Assembly (NCBI GenBank): GCA_013003675.1
Contig: JABDIP010000530.1
Coordinates: forward strand, 1 to 9,189
Length of the DNA: 9,189 bases
Source: Inquilinus sp.
GTDB taxonomy: Bacteria; Pseudomonadota; Alphaproteobacteria; DSM-16000; Inquilinaceae
Direction of reading: 5' to 3'
Shown: positions 1 to 6,697 of the stretch, piece by piece
How positions within the stretch are numbered: the first letter of the stretch is position 1
How the letters are laid out: every line of letters begins with the position of its first letter
The notes under the pieces: model-generated
What the model was told of the DNA's origin: nothing
Databases searched by the model: none
What the model saw: only the letters and a program-made list of their open reading frames with translations
Translations under genes and position numbers: made by a program

Positions 1-11
1 GTCATCAGAGC

Positions 12-38
12 ATTAACCATAAAAGATTTATGGGTAAT
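12..38. promoter_or_regulatory. AT-rich hyphenated palindrome
   Basis: Two 12-base arms, ATTAACCATAAA (12-23) and TTTATGGGTAAT (27-38), are reverse complements at 11 of 12 positions, with AGA between them. The inner 7 bp (CCATAAA/TTTATGG) are perfect. The stretch is strikingly AT-rich for this GC-rich window and lies outside any recognised gene. It could be an operator for a gene off the left edge, or a weak hairpin after the minus-strand uraD-uraH gene. There is no T-run on either strand, which argues against a classical terminator. The left arm contains TTAACCAT, similar to a CtrA half-site, but that match is short. Confidence 0.4.
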
Positions 39-96
39 AGATGGGTGCTCGTATTGGGCGATCAAGCAAGATCGGACCTGTTCGTCTGCGGATTTG

Positions 97-1035
97 TCAG
101 CTCCCCCGATAGGTGCTGTAGCTCCACGGGCTGACCAGCAGCGGCACGTGATAGTGGGCGCCCGCATCGGCGATGGCGAAGCGGATCGGGATCTCGTCGA
201 GGAAGGGCGGGTCGGGCAGGTCGATCTCCAACTCGCGGAAATAGGCGCCGGCCTCGAATAGCAGCTCGTAGGCCCCGGCCACCATCGCCGCGCCCTCCAG
301 CAAGGGCTGGTCGGCGCGGCCGTCGGCGTTGGTGATGACGGTCTTCAGCGGATGCCCGCCGCCGTCCGGTTCCAGCCGGATCAGGTGGATCTTCAGCCCA
401 GCCGCCGGCCGGCCATTGGCGGTGTCGAGGACGTGGGTGGTCAGGCGGCCCATGGCGAATCCTTGGCGTGGCTCCGGAAGGGTTTCGGGCGTCTCCGCCG
501 AGAGCTCCTCGACGATCAACGCATTCAGGCGAAAGCGGGCGATGCGGGCGATCTGATCGAGCGCGGTCTGCCTTTCAGTCTCCTCGTCATGGCCGATGCG
601 CTGCTCGAAGGCGCGCAGAATATCGTTCTTGGTCAGGCCCTTGACGGCGATTATGAAAGGGAAATCGAACTTCTCCCGATAGGCCCGGTTCAGCCGGTCG
701 AAGCGCTCGTACTCGTCATCGGTAAGGCTATCGAGCCCGGCGCCGGCCTGTTCGGAGGTCGATGCGTCGGTCAGGTCGCGCGCCCGCGCTGCCTTGCCGG
801 CGAGATCCGGATGGGCGCGGATCAATTCGTCCTGCGCCTCCGGCCCGGCCGCGCGCACCGCCGCCACCATCACGTCGTGCAGCACGCCGATGCTGGAGAA
901 CGGCCGGCCGACCGCCGCCCGCCGCGCCACCCAGGGCGAATGCTCGTACACCTCGCCCAGCGCCTCGACGAACCGTGCCGCCGGCATCGCGTTCAGGGCC
1001 GACAGAGGAAAACGCTTGGGCTCGGTCGCGGTCAT
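97..1035 (-). CDS. Bifunctional OHCU decarboxylase / 5-hydroxyisourate hydrolase (UraD-UraH fusion)
   Basis: This 312-aa cytosolic protein is predicted to catalyse the two steps after urate oxidase. Its C-terminal half hydrolyses 5-hydroxyisourate to OHCU, and its N-terminal half decarboxylates OHCU to (S)-allantoin. Residues about 8-175 are UraD-like: the HPDL motif with the expected catalytic His75, S94-E95-Q96, and a KFDFPFI segment at 122-128 where the family usually has KFGFPFI. Residues about 195-312 are a transthyretin-like HIU hydrolase with THVLD (His201), Arg240 in NADGR, HYHVP (294-298) and the diagnostic C-terminal YRGS. A linker of about 20 residues rich in Pro and Glu joins them. 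The domain order matches plant allantoin synthase (TTL). No clear Shine-Dalgarno precedes the ATG at 1035. The start is chosen because the UraD N-terminus fits and no better in-frame upstream start is visible. The gene diverges from xdhA. A urate oxidase is not in the window. Confidence 0.93.
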   Translation of the reverse strand: MTATEPKRFPLSALNAMPAARFVEALGEVYEHSPWVARRAAVGRPFSSIGVLHDVMVAAVRAAGPEAQDELIRAHPDLAGKAARARDLTDASTSEQAGAGLDSLTDDEYERFDRLNRAYREKFDFPFIIAVKGLTKNDILRAFEQRIGHDEETERQTALDQIARIARFRLNALIVEELSAETPETLPEPRQGFAMGRLTTHVLDTANGRPAAGLKIHLIRLEPDGGGHPLKTVITNADGRADQPLLEGAAMVAGAYELLFEAGAYFRELEIDLPDPPFLDEIPIRFAIADAGAHYHVPLLVSPWSYSTYRGS

Positions 1036-1085
1036 GGCGGCATGACAGCAGCCCGCGACGCGGCTGGCAAGCAGGCAACGAAGAG

Positions 1086-1262
1086 ATCACCACGAAGGCG
1101 CCAAGGCACAAAGGAATCGCACTGGCCTTCAAGACCCGGCGCAAGCTGGGTCAATTCGCCCCTGTTTGGCACATCCTTCCGGTATTGCCGCCTTCGGCGG
1201 CGAACGAGCGGCGAACGAGCGGCAAAACTGCAGCCTCAGTGCCTTGGTGCCTTGGTGGTGAA
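1086..1262. repeat. Inverted-repeat intergenic element (MITE/REP-like)
   Basis: The left arm at 1086-1114 (TCACCAC.AAGGC.CCAAGGCAC core) recurs in reverse complement at about 1234-1262. The two match at roughly 24 of 29 positions. Inside lie a GCCGCC-TTC-GGCGGC hairpin (1187-1201) and two tandem copies of GGCGAACGAGC (1199-1209 and 1210-1220). No protein-coding content is credible inside. Arms built from CACCAAGGCAC-like units resemble short dispersed intergenic repeats known from several proteobacterial genomes; that comparison is from memory. The element occupies most of the gap between the divergent uraD-uraH and xdhA genes. It may be a non-autonomous mobile element, or a transcript-stabilising or transcript-insulating structure. 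Confidence 0.6.
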
Positions 1263-1273
1263 GAAGGCCCGGA

Positions 1274-1302
1274 TTGCGGCGCTCCGCGCCTTGTCGGATA
1301 CT
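1274..1302 (+). promoter_or_regulatory. Possible sigma-70 promoter of xdhAB
   Basis: TTGCGG (1274-1279) and GATACT (1297-1302) are separated by 17 bp, matching the -35 and -10 consensus at 3/6 and 4/6 positions. Transcription would begin near 1309, giving a leader of about 25 nt that contains the palindrome at 1317-1330. The match is weak and is offered only as the best candidate in the gap. Confidence 0.25.
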
Positions 1303-1316
1303 CCGAACCGGCAAAG

Positions 1317-1330
1317 GTCAACAGGTTGAC
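1317..1330. promoter_or_regulatory. GTCAAC-AG-GTTGAC palindrome before xdhA
   Basis: This is a perfect 6-2-6 inverted repeat ending 3 nt before the xdhA ATG at 1334. It covers the only purine-rich ribosome-binding segment (CAGG, near 1322-1325). Symmetry, size and position fit a dimeric repressor operator. It could instead act as a small RNA hairpin over the ribosome-binding site. The regulator is not identified in the window. Confidence 0.45.
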
Positions 1331-1333
1331 GGC

Positions 1334-2782
1334 ATGACGGGCGGCATTCGGTTCGTGATGGGCGGAGAGGTGGTCACGGTCGCCCATGGCGATCCGATCG
1401 AGACCGTCCTGCAATGGCTGCGCGCCACCGGCCGCGTCGGCACCAAGGAGGGGTGCGCCGAGGGCGATTGCGGCGCCTGCACCGTGGTCATCGGCGAGGC
1501 CGACGGCGACGCCATCCGCTACAGAGCCGTCAACGCCTGCATCCAGTTCCTGCCCACCCTCGACGGCAAGCAACTGATCACCGTGGAGGATCTGAAGGGA
1601 CCGGATGGCGCCCTGCACCCGGCACAGCGGGCGATGGTCGATTGCCACGCCTCGCAATGCGGTTTCTGCACGCCGGGCTTCGTCATGTCGCTTTTCGCGC
1701 TCTACCGCTCGTCGGAGCTGCCAGACCGCGCCGGCCTCTGCGACACCCTCGCCGGCAACCTGTGCCGCTGCACCGGCTATCAGCCGATCCTGGAGGCGGC
1801 GGAGCGCATGTACGACGGAGGCCGCGCCGACCGTTTCGCCGCCGCCGAGCCCAAGACCGCGGCTCTGCTCCGGTCGATCCGCCGCGGCGGCACGCTGTCG
1901 GTCGAAGGCGCCGGCACCCGGTTTTTCGCGCCGCGCGATCTGGCCGCGCTGGCGCGACTCGCCGCTGAATACCCGGATGCCTGGCTGCTCGCCGGCGGTA
2001 CCGATATCGGCCTTTGGGTAACCAAGCAGCATCGGCGGCCGAAGACGGTGATCTATCTCGGCGAGGTGGCCGAACTGAAGCGCGTCGCCGAGGCCGACGG
2101 CGTCCTGGAGATCGGCGCCGGCGCCCCCTACACCGAGGTGCTGCCGATGGTCGCCGGGCACTATCCGGGTTTCGGCCGGTTGATCCATCGGCTCGGCTCG
2201 GTGCAGATCCGCAACGCCGGCACTTTGGGCGGCAACGTCGCCAACGGTTCGCCGATCGGCGACGGCATGCCGGCGCTGATCGCCTTCGGGGCGGAGATCG
2301 TGCTGCAGAAGGGCGGGTCGACACGGGCCCTGGCACTGGAGGATTTCTACCTCGGCTATCGCGAAACGGCGCTGGCGCCCGGCGAATTCGTCCGGGCGGT
2401 CCGCCTGGACCTGCCGCGCCCGGGCGCCCGCTACGCCACCTGGAAGGTGTCCAAGCGCTTCGACCAGGACATCTCGGCGGTCGCCGCCGGCTTCGCCCTC
2501 GACCTGGACGGCGGCCGGGTGGCCGGCTTCCGCGCCGCCTATGGCGGCATGGCGGCGATCCCGAAGCGGGCAACCCACCTGGAGCAGGCGCTGACCGGAC
2601 AGCCCTGGACGCTGGAGGCGGTCACCGCCGCGCTGCCGGCGCTCGACCGGGACTTCCAGCTGCTGACCGACATGCGCGCCAGCGGCGCTTATCGCGCCCG
2701 CATCGCCAGGAACCTGGTCTTGCGTTTCTACCTGCAATCGACCGGGCAGGCGGGTGCCGAAGGGGTGGCGGCCCATGGCTGA
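1334..2782 (+). CDS. xdhA: Xanthine dehydrogenase, FeS/FAD subunit (XdhA)
   Basis: This 482-aa small subunit of the molybdenum hydroxylase xanthine dehydrogenase passes electrons from the Mo site through two [2Fe-2S] clusters to FAD and NAD+. The plant-ferredoxin-type cluster is bound by Cys41, Cys46, Cys49 and Cys69 (GCAEGDCGAC). The second cluster uses Cys109, Cys112, Cys144 and Cys146 (QCGFC and LCRCTG). The FAD domain shows AGGTD (220-224) and TLGGNVANGSPIGD (297-310), followed by a CO-dehydrogenase-flavoprotein-type C-terminal domain from about residue 370. Length and domain order match Rhodobacter capsulatus XdhA. The ATG at 1334 is preferred over an in-frame TTG at 1274, because the extra 20 residues are not family-like and run through a GC hairpin. 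The ribosome-binding site is weak and lies inside a palindrome. The gene overlaps xdhB by 8 bp. Confidence 0.96.
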   Translation: MTGGIRFVMGGEVVTVAHGDPIETVLQWLRATGRVGTKEGCAEGDCGACTVVIGEADGDAIRYRAVNACIQFLPTLDGKQLITVEDLKGPDGALHPAQRAMVDCHASQCGFCTPGFVMSLFALYRSSELPDRAGLCDTLAGNLCRCTGYQPILEAAERMYDGGRADRFAAAEPKTAALLRSIRRGGTLSVEGAGTRFFAPRDLAALARLAAEYPDAWLLAGGTDIGLWVTKQHRRPKTVIYLGEVAELKRVAEADGVLEIGAGAPYTEVLPMVAGHYPGFGRLIHRLGSVQIRNAGTLGGNVANGSPIGDGMPALIAFGAEIVLQKGGSTRALALEDFYLGYRETALAPGEFVRAVRLDLPRPGARYATWKVSKRFDQDISAVAAGFALDLDGGRVAGFRAAYGGMAAIPKRATHLEQALTGQPWTLEAVTAALPALDRDFQLLTDMRASGAYRARIARNLVLRFYLQSTGQAGAEGVAAHG

Positions 2783-5105
2783 CGATACCCGCCCGCCGCG
2801 CCGGCCGGGAATCCGGGGCGGCGTCGCCACCGCCCTGGCCCACGACAGCGCCCACAAGCACGTCACCGGCGAGGCGGTCTATATCGACGACATGCCGGAA
2901 CTGCCGGGCACGCTGATGGCGTACATCCTGCTGTCCGACCGCGCCCACGCCCGTGTCCGCCGGCTCGATGTCGGGCCCGCCTGGTCGGCCCCCGGCATCC
3001 ACGCGGCGATGACCGCCGCCGACGTGCCGGGCGAGGTGGATATCGGTCCGGTCTTCCCCGGCGACCCGGTGCTGGCCGGCGAGCTTGTCGAATATGCCGG
3101 CCAGGCGGTCGCCGTGGTCGCCGCCGAGACCCTGGAACAGGCCCGTGCCGCAGCCGGGCTGATCGACGTGGAATACGAGGATTTGCCGGCGATCCTGACC
3201 ATCGACCAGGCGATGGAGGCGCATTCCTTCGTCTCGCCGCCGCTCACCATGCGCATCGGCGACAGCGCCAAGGCGCTGGCCGCCGCGCCGCATCGGCTGT
3301 CGGGCGAGTTCCGTATGGGCGGCCAGGATCATTTCTACCTCGAGGGCCAGATCGCCTATGCCTGGCCGGGCGAGGATGGCGACATGGCGGTCTATTCCTC
3401 GACCCAGCACCCGTCGGAGGTGCAGCATCTGGTCGCCAAGGTGCTCGACCGCCCGGACCATGCGGTGACGGTGGAGGTCCGCCGCATGGGCGGCGGTTTC
3501 GGCGGCAAGGAGACCCAGCCGGCGCTGCTCGCATGCCTCTCGGCGCTGCTCGCCGACAAGACCGGCCGGCCGGTCAAGCTGCGCCTCGACCGCGACGACG
3601 ACATGATCCTGACCGGCAAACGGCACGGGTTCCGGGTTCGCTACGATGTCGGCTTCGACTCCGACGGGCGGCTTGGCGGGCTGGAGATGGAACTGGCGGG
3701 ACGCTGCGGCATGTCGCCGGACCTCTCGAACGCCATCGTCGACCGGGCGATGTTCCACGCCGACAACGGCTATTTCCTCGGCGACGCGACGATCGTCGGC
3801 CATCGCTGCAAGACCAACACGGTCAGCGACACCGCCTTCCGCGGCTTCGGCGGCCCACAGGGCATGCTGGCGATCGAATACGTGATCGACGAGATCGCCC
3901 GGACCCTCGGCCGCGACCCGCTGCAGGTCCGAAAGTTCAACCTCTATGGCAAGAAAACCCGCAACACCACGCACTACCATCAGAAAATCACCGACAACAT
4001 CCTGCCCGATCTGATCCCGGCGCTGGAGCGGTCGAGCGGCTATGCCGAGCGCCGGCGCCGGGTCGACGCCTTCAATGCGGAGAACGATCTGGTCAAGAAG
4101 GGCCTGGCCCTGACGCCGGTGAAGTTCGGCATCTCCTTCACCGCCACCCATCTCAACCAGGCCGGCGCGCTGGTCCACGTCTATCAGGACGGCAGCGTCC
4201 AGTTGAACCATGGCGGCACCGAGATGGGGCAGGGCGTCTACACCAAGGTCGCCCAGATCGTCGCCGAGGAGTTCCAGATCGACGTCGACCGGGTCCGCAT
4301 CACCGCGACGACCACGGGCAAGGTGCCGAACACCTCGCCGACCGCCGCCTCCTCGGGCACCGATCTGAACGGCCAGGCGGCGAAGGCCGCCGCCCGCGCG
4401 ATCAGGGATCGCATGGCGAAGATGTTCGCCGATCACTTCAGACTGAACCGGCACGAGGTTGTCTTCGAGGCGAACGCCGTGCGAGGCGGCGGCCATGAGA
4501 TGAGCTTCCGGCAACTCGCCAAGCTCGCCTACATGAACCGGGTGTCACTGTCCTCGACCGGGTTCTACAAGACTCCGAAGATCGCCTGGGACCGCGACGC
4601 CGGGCGCGGCCGGCCATTCTACTATTTCGCCTATGGCGCGGCGGTCAGCGAGGTGATGGTCGACACCCTGACCGGCGAGCACCGGCTGACCCAGGGCGAC
4701 ATCCTTCACGATTGCGGCGACAGCATCAATCCGGCCATCGACCTGGGCCAGATCGAAGGCGGTTTCGTCCAGGGCTATGGCTGGCTGACCTCGGAGGAGC
4801 TGTGGTGGGACGACAGGGGCCACCTGCGCACCCACGCCCCCTCGACCTACAAGATCCCCACCGCCGGCGACATCCCGACCTCGTTCCGCGTCACTCTGGC
4901 GCACGGCCACCCGAACCGGGAGAACGTGATCCACCGTTCCAAGGCGGTCGGCGAGCCGCCGCTGATGCTGGCAATTTCCGCCTTCCTGGCCCTGAAGGAC
5001 GCGGTGGCGGCGACAACCGGGCACAAGGCTTCGCCGCGCCTGGACGCCCCGGCGACGCCGGAACGGGTGCTGATGGCGATCGAGGAGGTCCGCCGGCAAC
5101 GCTAG
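2775..5105 (+). CDS. xdhB: Xanthine dehydrogenase, molybdopterin-binding subunit (XdhB)
   Basis: This 776-aa large subunit carries the molybdenum cofactor site that hydroxylates hypoxanthine to xanthine and xanthine to urate. It pairs with XdhA, probably as a cytosolic (alpha-beta)2 enzyme. An a/b hammerhead domain comes first (GEAVYIDDM, 32-40). The cofactor domain follows with GGGFGGKE (239-246), AFRGFGGPQG with the substrate-orienting Arg356, GTEMGQG (481-487) and a serine/threonine-rich loop near 515-525. The catalytic base is expected to be Glu727 in VGEPP. All expected motifs are intact and the length equals the R. capsulatus subunit. The ATG at 2775 is preferred over one 21 bp upstream because AGGGGTGG sits 6-13 nt before it. 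Its start overlaps the xdhA stop (ATGGCTGA), which suggests translational coupling. No xdhC cofactor-insertion chaperone follows. Confidence 0.97.
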   Translation: MADDTRPPRRPGIRGGVATALAHDSAHKHVTGEAVYIDDMPELPGTLMAYILLSDRAHARVRRLDVGPAWSAPGIHAAMTAADVPGEVDIGPVFPGDPVLAGELVEYAGQAVAVVAAETLEQARAAAGLIDVEYEDLPAILTIDQAMEAHSFVSPPLTMRIGDSAKALAAAPHRLSGEFRMGGQDHFYLEGQIAYAWPGEDGDMAVYSSTQHPSEVQHLVAKVLDRPDHAVTVEVRRMGGGFGGKETQPALLACLSALLADKTGRPVKLRLDRDDDMILTGKRHGFRVRYDVGFDSDGRLGGLEMELAGRCGMSPDLSNAIVDRAMFHADNGYFLGDATIVGHRCKTNTVSDTAFRGFGGPQGMLAIEYVIDEIARTLGRDPLQVRKFNLYGKKTRNTTHYHQKITDNILPDLIPALERSSGYAERRRRVDAFNAENDLVKKGLALTPVKFGISFTATHLNQAGALVHVYQDGSVQLNHGGTEMGQGVYTKVAQIVAEEFQIDVDRVRITATTTGKVPNTSPTAASSGTDLNGQAAKAAARAIRDRMAKMFADHFRLNRHEVVFEANAVRGGGHEMSFRQLAKLAYMNRVSLSSTGFYKTPKIAWDRDAGRGRPFYYFAYGAAVSEVMVDTLTGEHRLTQGDILHDCGDSINPAIDLGQIEGGFVQGYGWLTSEELWWDDRGHLRTHAPSTYKIPTAGDIPTSFRVTLAHGHPNRENVIHRSKAVGEPPLMLAISAFLALKDAVAATTGHKASPRLDAPATPERVLMAIEEVRRQR

Positions 5106-5139
5106 CTTGGCATCGGTCCGGTGTTGACGGCGCCAACGA

Positions 5140-5164
5140 TGGGGGCGCCGGGGATGAGCCCCCA
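5140..5164 (+). terminator. Possible hairpin after xdhB
   Basis: TGGGGGC (5140-5146) and GCCCCCA (5158-5164) form a perfect 7-bp stem with an 11-nt loop, 34 bp past the xdhB stop. There is no T-run after it, so it may be a processing or stability hairpin rather than an intrinsic terminator. Confidence 0.35.
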
Positions 5165-5231
5165 CAGACAGCGACGTGCAGAACCTCAGGCGCTTGGTAT
5201 CTGCGGTTGAGACGCGACGGCGCCGCCGTTG

Positions 5232-5260
5232 TGCGGCGCAAAATTCCTTGCTGCACTGCA
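5232..5260. promoter_or_regulatory. Twin TGCRNYGCA operator-like palindromes
   Basis: TGCGGCGCA (5232-5240) and TGCACTGCA (5252-5260) both fit the 9-bp palindromic pattern TGCRNYGCA and start exactly 20 bp apart, about two helical turns. The second overlaps the -35 hexamer of the SDR promoter. The pair also sits within a TTGTGC (5229-5234) / GCACAA (5258-5263) inverted repeat. This layout fits cooperative repressor binding. From memory, TGC/GCA palindromes of this type are bound by the polyhydroxyalkanoate regulator PhaR in alphaproteobacteria. That link is a hypothesis. Confidence 0.5.
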
Positions 5261-5276
5261 CAAAAATCGCTATAAT
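5248..5276 (+). promoter_or_regulatory. Strong sigma-70 promoter for the SDR gene
   Basis: The -35 hexamer TTGCTG (5248-5253) and a perfect TATAAT -10 (5271-5276) are separated by the optimal 17 bp. Transcription is expected to start near 5283, leaving a leader of about 69 nt before the ATG at 5352. The local sequence is AT-richer than its surroundings. This is the closest match to the consensus in the window and suggests a highly expressed, independently regulated gene. Confidence 0.75.
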
Positions 5277-5351
5277 GTTTGTACTTTGGTTGGGCGTCCC
5301 GACAGCTTTTCGACATGGGCGGACGGACTTGGCCAAGATCGGAGAAAAATC

Positions 5352-6170
5352 ATGAAAATCAATGACAAAGTCGCTGTCGTAACCGGTGCGTCTGGCGGCA
5401 TCGGTCGCGCGGTCTGTGAAGAACTCGTCAAGCGTGGCGCCAGCCACGTGGCCATGGTCGATCTCGACGATGGCGTCGTCGCCGCGGCGGACCGCATCAA
5501 TGGCGAAGCGGGCCGTGAGGTTGCGAAGGCCTATCAGGGCGACACCACGGATTCGGAATTCCGCCGCGGGGTCTATGACGAAATCTGCGCGGCCTACGGT
5601 CAGGTCAACATCTGCGTGCCGGCGGCGGGGATCGTCCGCGACGCCTTGGCGGTCAAGATCGACAAGGAAACGGGAAAGGCCAATCTGTATCCCGAGGAGA
5701 CCTTCCGGCTGGTCACCGAGGTGAACTACATCGCGCCGATCTATTGGGCGATGGAAATGATCGGCCGCATGAGCGAAAGCCGGTTCAAACGCGGCCTGGG
5801 CAAGTGGGGGCCGGCCCAGAATATGGAAGGGGCGATCGTCTTCATCGGTTCCGTCGCTTCGCAGGGAAACAAGGGCCAGATCTCTTATGCCTCGGCCAAG
5901 GCGGCGCTCGAAGGCGCGGCATCGACCTTGATGAAGGAAGCCATCTTCCATGGCGTGCGGTGCTCGATCATTCATCCGGGCTTCACCGATACGCCGATCC
6001 TGCAGGCGATGGGCGAGGAATACGTCGCCAAGCACGTGCTTCCCGACACACAGTTGGGGCGCCTGATCAAGCCCGAGGAAATCGCCGACGCGATCTGCTT
6101 CATGATCACGAACCAGGCGGTGAGCGGCGAAATCTGGGCGGATGCCGGCTGGCATCCGGCGGCCGCCTGA
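5352..6170 (+). CDS. Short-chain dehydrogenase/reductase (SDR), classical type
   Basis: This 272-aa NAD(P)-dependent oxidoreductase has a Rossmann fold. Residues 11-18 (TGASGGIG) form the dinucleotide-binding loop. Asp37 at the end of beta-2 suggests preference for NAD(H). The catalytic tetrad is likely Asn125, Ser167, Tyr179 and Lys183 (YASAK). HPGFTDTPI and a C-terminal GEIWADAGW, where relatives have a GxxxxVDGG-like end, complete the family pattern. Two features are unusual: the NNAG motif is replaced by VPAAG (89-93), and extra segments appear near 101-116 and 141-158 relative to FabG. The ATG at 5352 has GGAGA 6-12 nt upstream; frame extension to 5229 would run through the promoter and is rejected. 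The substrate is unknown. FabG-like ketoacyl reductase, 3-hydroxyacyl-CoA dehydrogenase or a secondary-alcohol dehydrogenase are all possible. It is not obviously linked to purine catabolism and has its own promoter. Confidence 0.9.
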   Translation: MKINDKVAVVTGASGGIGRAVCEELVKRGASHVAMVDLDDGVVAAADRINGEAGREVAKAYQGDTTDSEFRRGVYDEICAAYGQVNICVPAAGIVRDALAVKIDKETGKANLYPEETFRLVTEVNYIAPIYWAMEMIGRMSESRFKRGLGKWGPAQNMEGAIVFIGSVASQGNKGQISYASAKAALEGAASTLMKEAIFHGVRCSIIHPGFTDTPILQAMGEEYVAKHVLPDTQLGRLIKPEEIADAICFMITNQAVSGEIWADAGWHPAAA

Positions 6171-6178
6171 ACCCGGAA

Positions 6179-6203
6179 ACGGCGCGATCCCGGATCGCGC
6201 CGT
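6179..6203. terminator. Bidirectional hairpin between convergent genes
   Basis: ACGGCGCGAT (6179-6188) and ATCGCGCCGT (6194-6203) form a perfect 10-bp GC-rich stem around a 5-nt loop (CCCGG). It begins 9 bp after the SDR stop and lies 28 bp beyond the stop of the facing DUF2177 gene. No long T-run follows on either strand. The position between convergent genes still makes transcription termination or 3'-end protection for both transcripts the natural reading. Confidence 0.65.
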
Positions 6204-6231
6204 CGGGTGCCGGTGTTGAGACCGTTGCCGG

Positions 6232-6630
6232 CTACGTTAGCTTCCGGGCGATGACAAACCCGCCGCCCGCCGCTATGCCGGTCGCCGCCGTGCCGTACAC
6301 CAGATCGATCAGGGTGACCGGTAGCGGCCAGCCGGGCAGCATCGCGAAGTTGGACAGTTCGTAGGTGCCATAGACCATCAGCCCGAGGATCGCCCCGTTG
6401 CGCGCCGCCATGGTCCATAGACCTTTGGCGAGCGCCGGCGCCACGGCGAAGAAGACGATGCCGGCGGCATAGCCGAGATAGAACAGGCCGACCACGACCG
6501 CGTTGGGCTGTGCGCTCATGATGGCGCCGAGCTGCGACAGGTAGAAATCCCGCGCGACGACCCCCAGCCACAGGGCATCGATCGCAACGAACAGGATCAG
6601 AGTGGCGGCATAGGCCTTGGCATGGGTCAT
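6232..6630 (-). CDS. DUF2177 family membrane protein, copy 1
   Basis: This 132-aa small integral membrane protein has about four hydrophobic segments, near residues 6-26, 45-68, 76-96 and 104-128. Family-typical residues include IDALWLGVVARDFY (17-30), VFFAVAPAL and YGTYELSN. The DUF2177 family has no established biochemical function that I know of. A strong GGAGGAG ribosome-binding site (minus strand, about 6638-6644) supports the ATG at 6630. The gene lies 67 bp downstream of the aromatic amino acid decarboxylase and in the same direction, so co-transcription is likely. A close paralogue of identical length lies on the other side of that decarboxylase at 8262-8660. The two match ungapped at about 80 of 132 positions by hand count. 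Confidence 0.87.
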   Translation of the reverse strand: MTHAKAYAATLILFVAIDALWLGVVARDFYLSQLGAIMSAQPNAVVVGLFYLGYAAGIVFFAVAPALAKGLWTMAARNGAILGLMVYGTYELSNFAMLPGWPLPVTLIDLVYGTAATGIAAGGGFVIARKLT

Positions 6631-6697
6631 TGGTGCTCTCCTCCGCTGTCATCGTGTCAATCCAGCCGCGCGGTCGCCATCGCTCCTAAATCGGAGC

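Noticed and set aside
59..74. CGATC/GATCG hairpin as terminator for uraD-uraH
   Set aside because: The stem is only 5 bp and no T-run follows, so it is too weak to call.
1274..1333. N-terminal extension of xdhA from a TTG codon
   Set aside because: The extra residues are not typical of the family, the segment contains a GC hairpin and possible promoter elements, and the ATG at 1334 gives the normal N-terminus.
1151..2866. 571-aa open frame on the minus strand opposite xdhA
   Set aside because: It spans the repeat element and the whole of xdhA in antisense, and no recognisable protein features were found.
2622..4514. 630-aa open frame on the minus strand opposite xdhA/xdhB
   Set aside because: It lies antisense to well-supported conserved genes and its product has the Arg/Gly/Ala-rich, low-complexity composition expected of a shadow frame in high-GC DNA. 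No domain is recognisable.
4545..6155. 536-aa open frame on the minus strand across the xdhB end and the SDR gene
   Set aside because: It is antisense to two conserved genes and crosses a strong promoter and the intergenic gap. No family motifs were seen.
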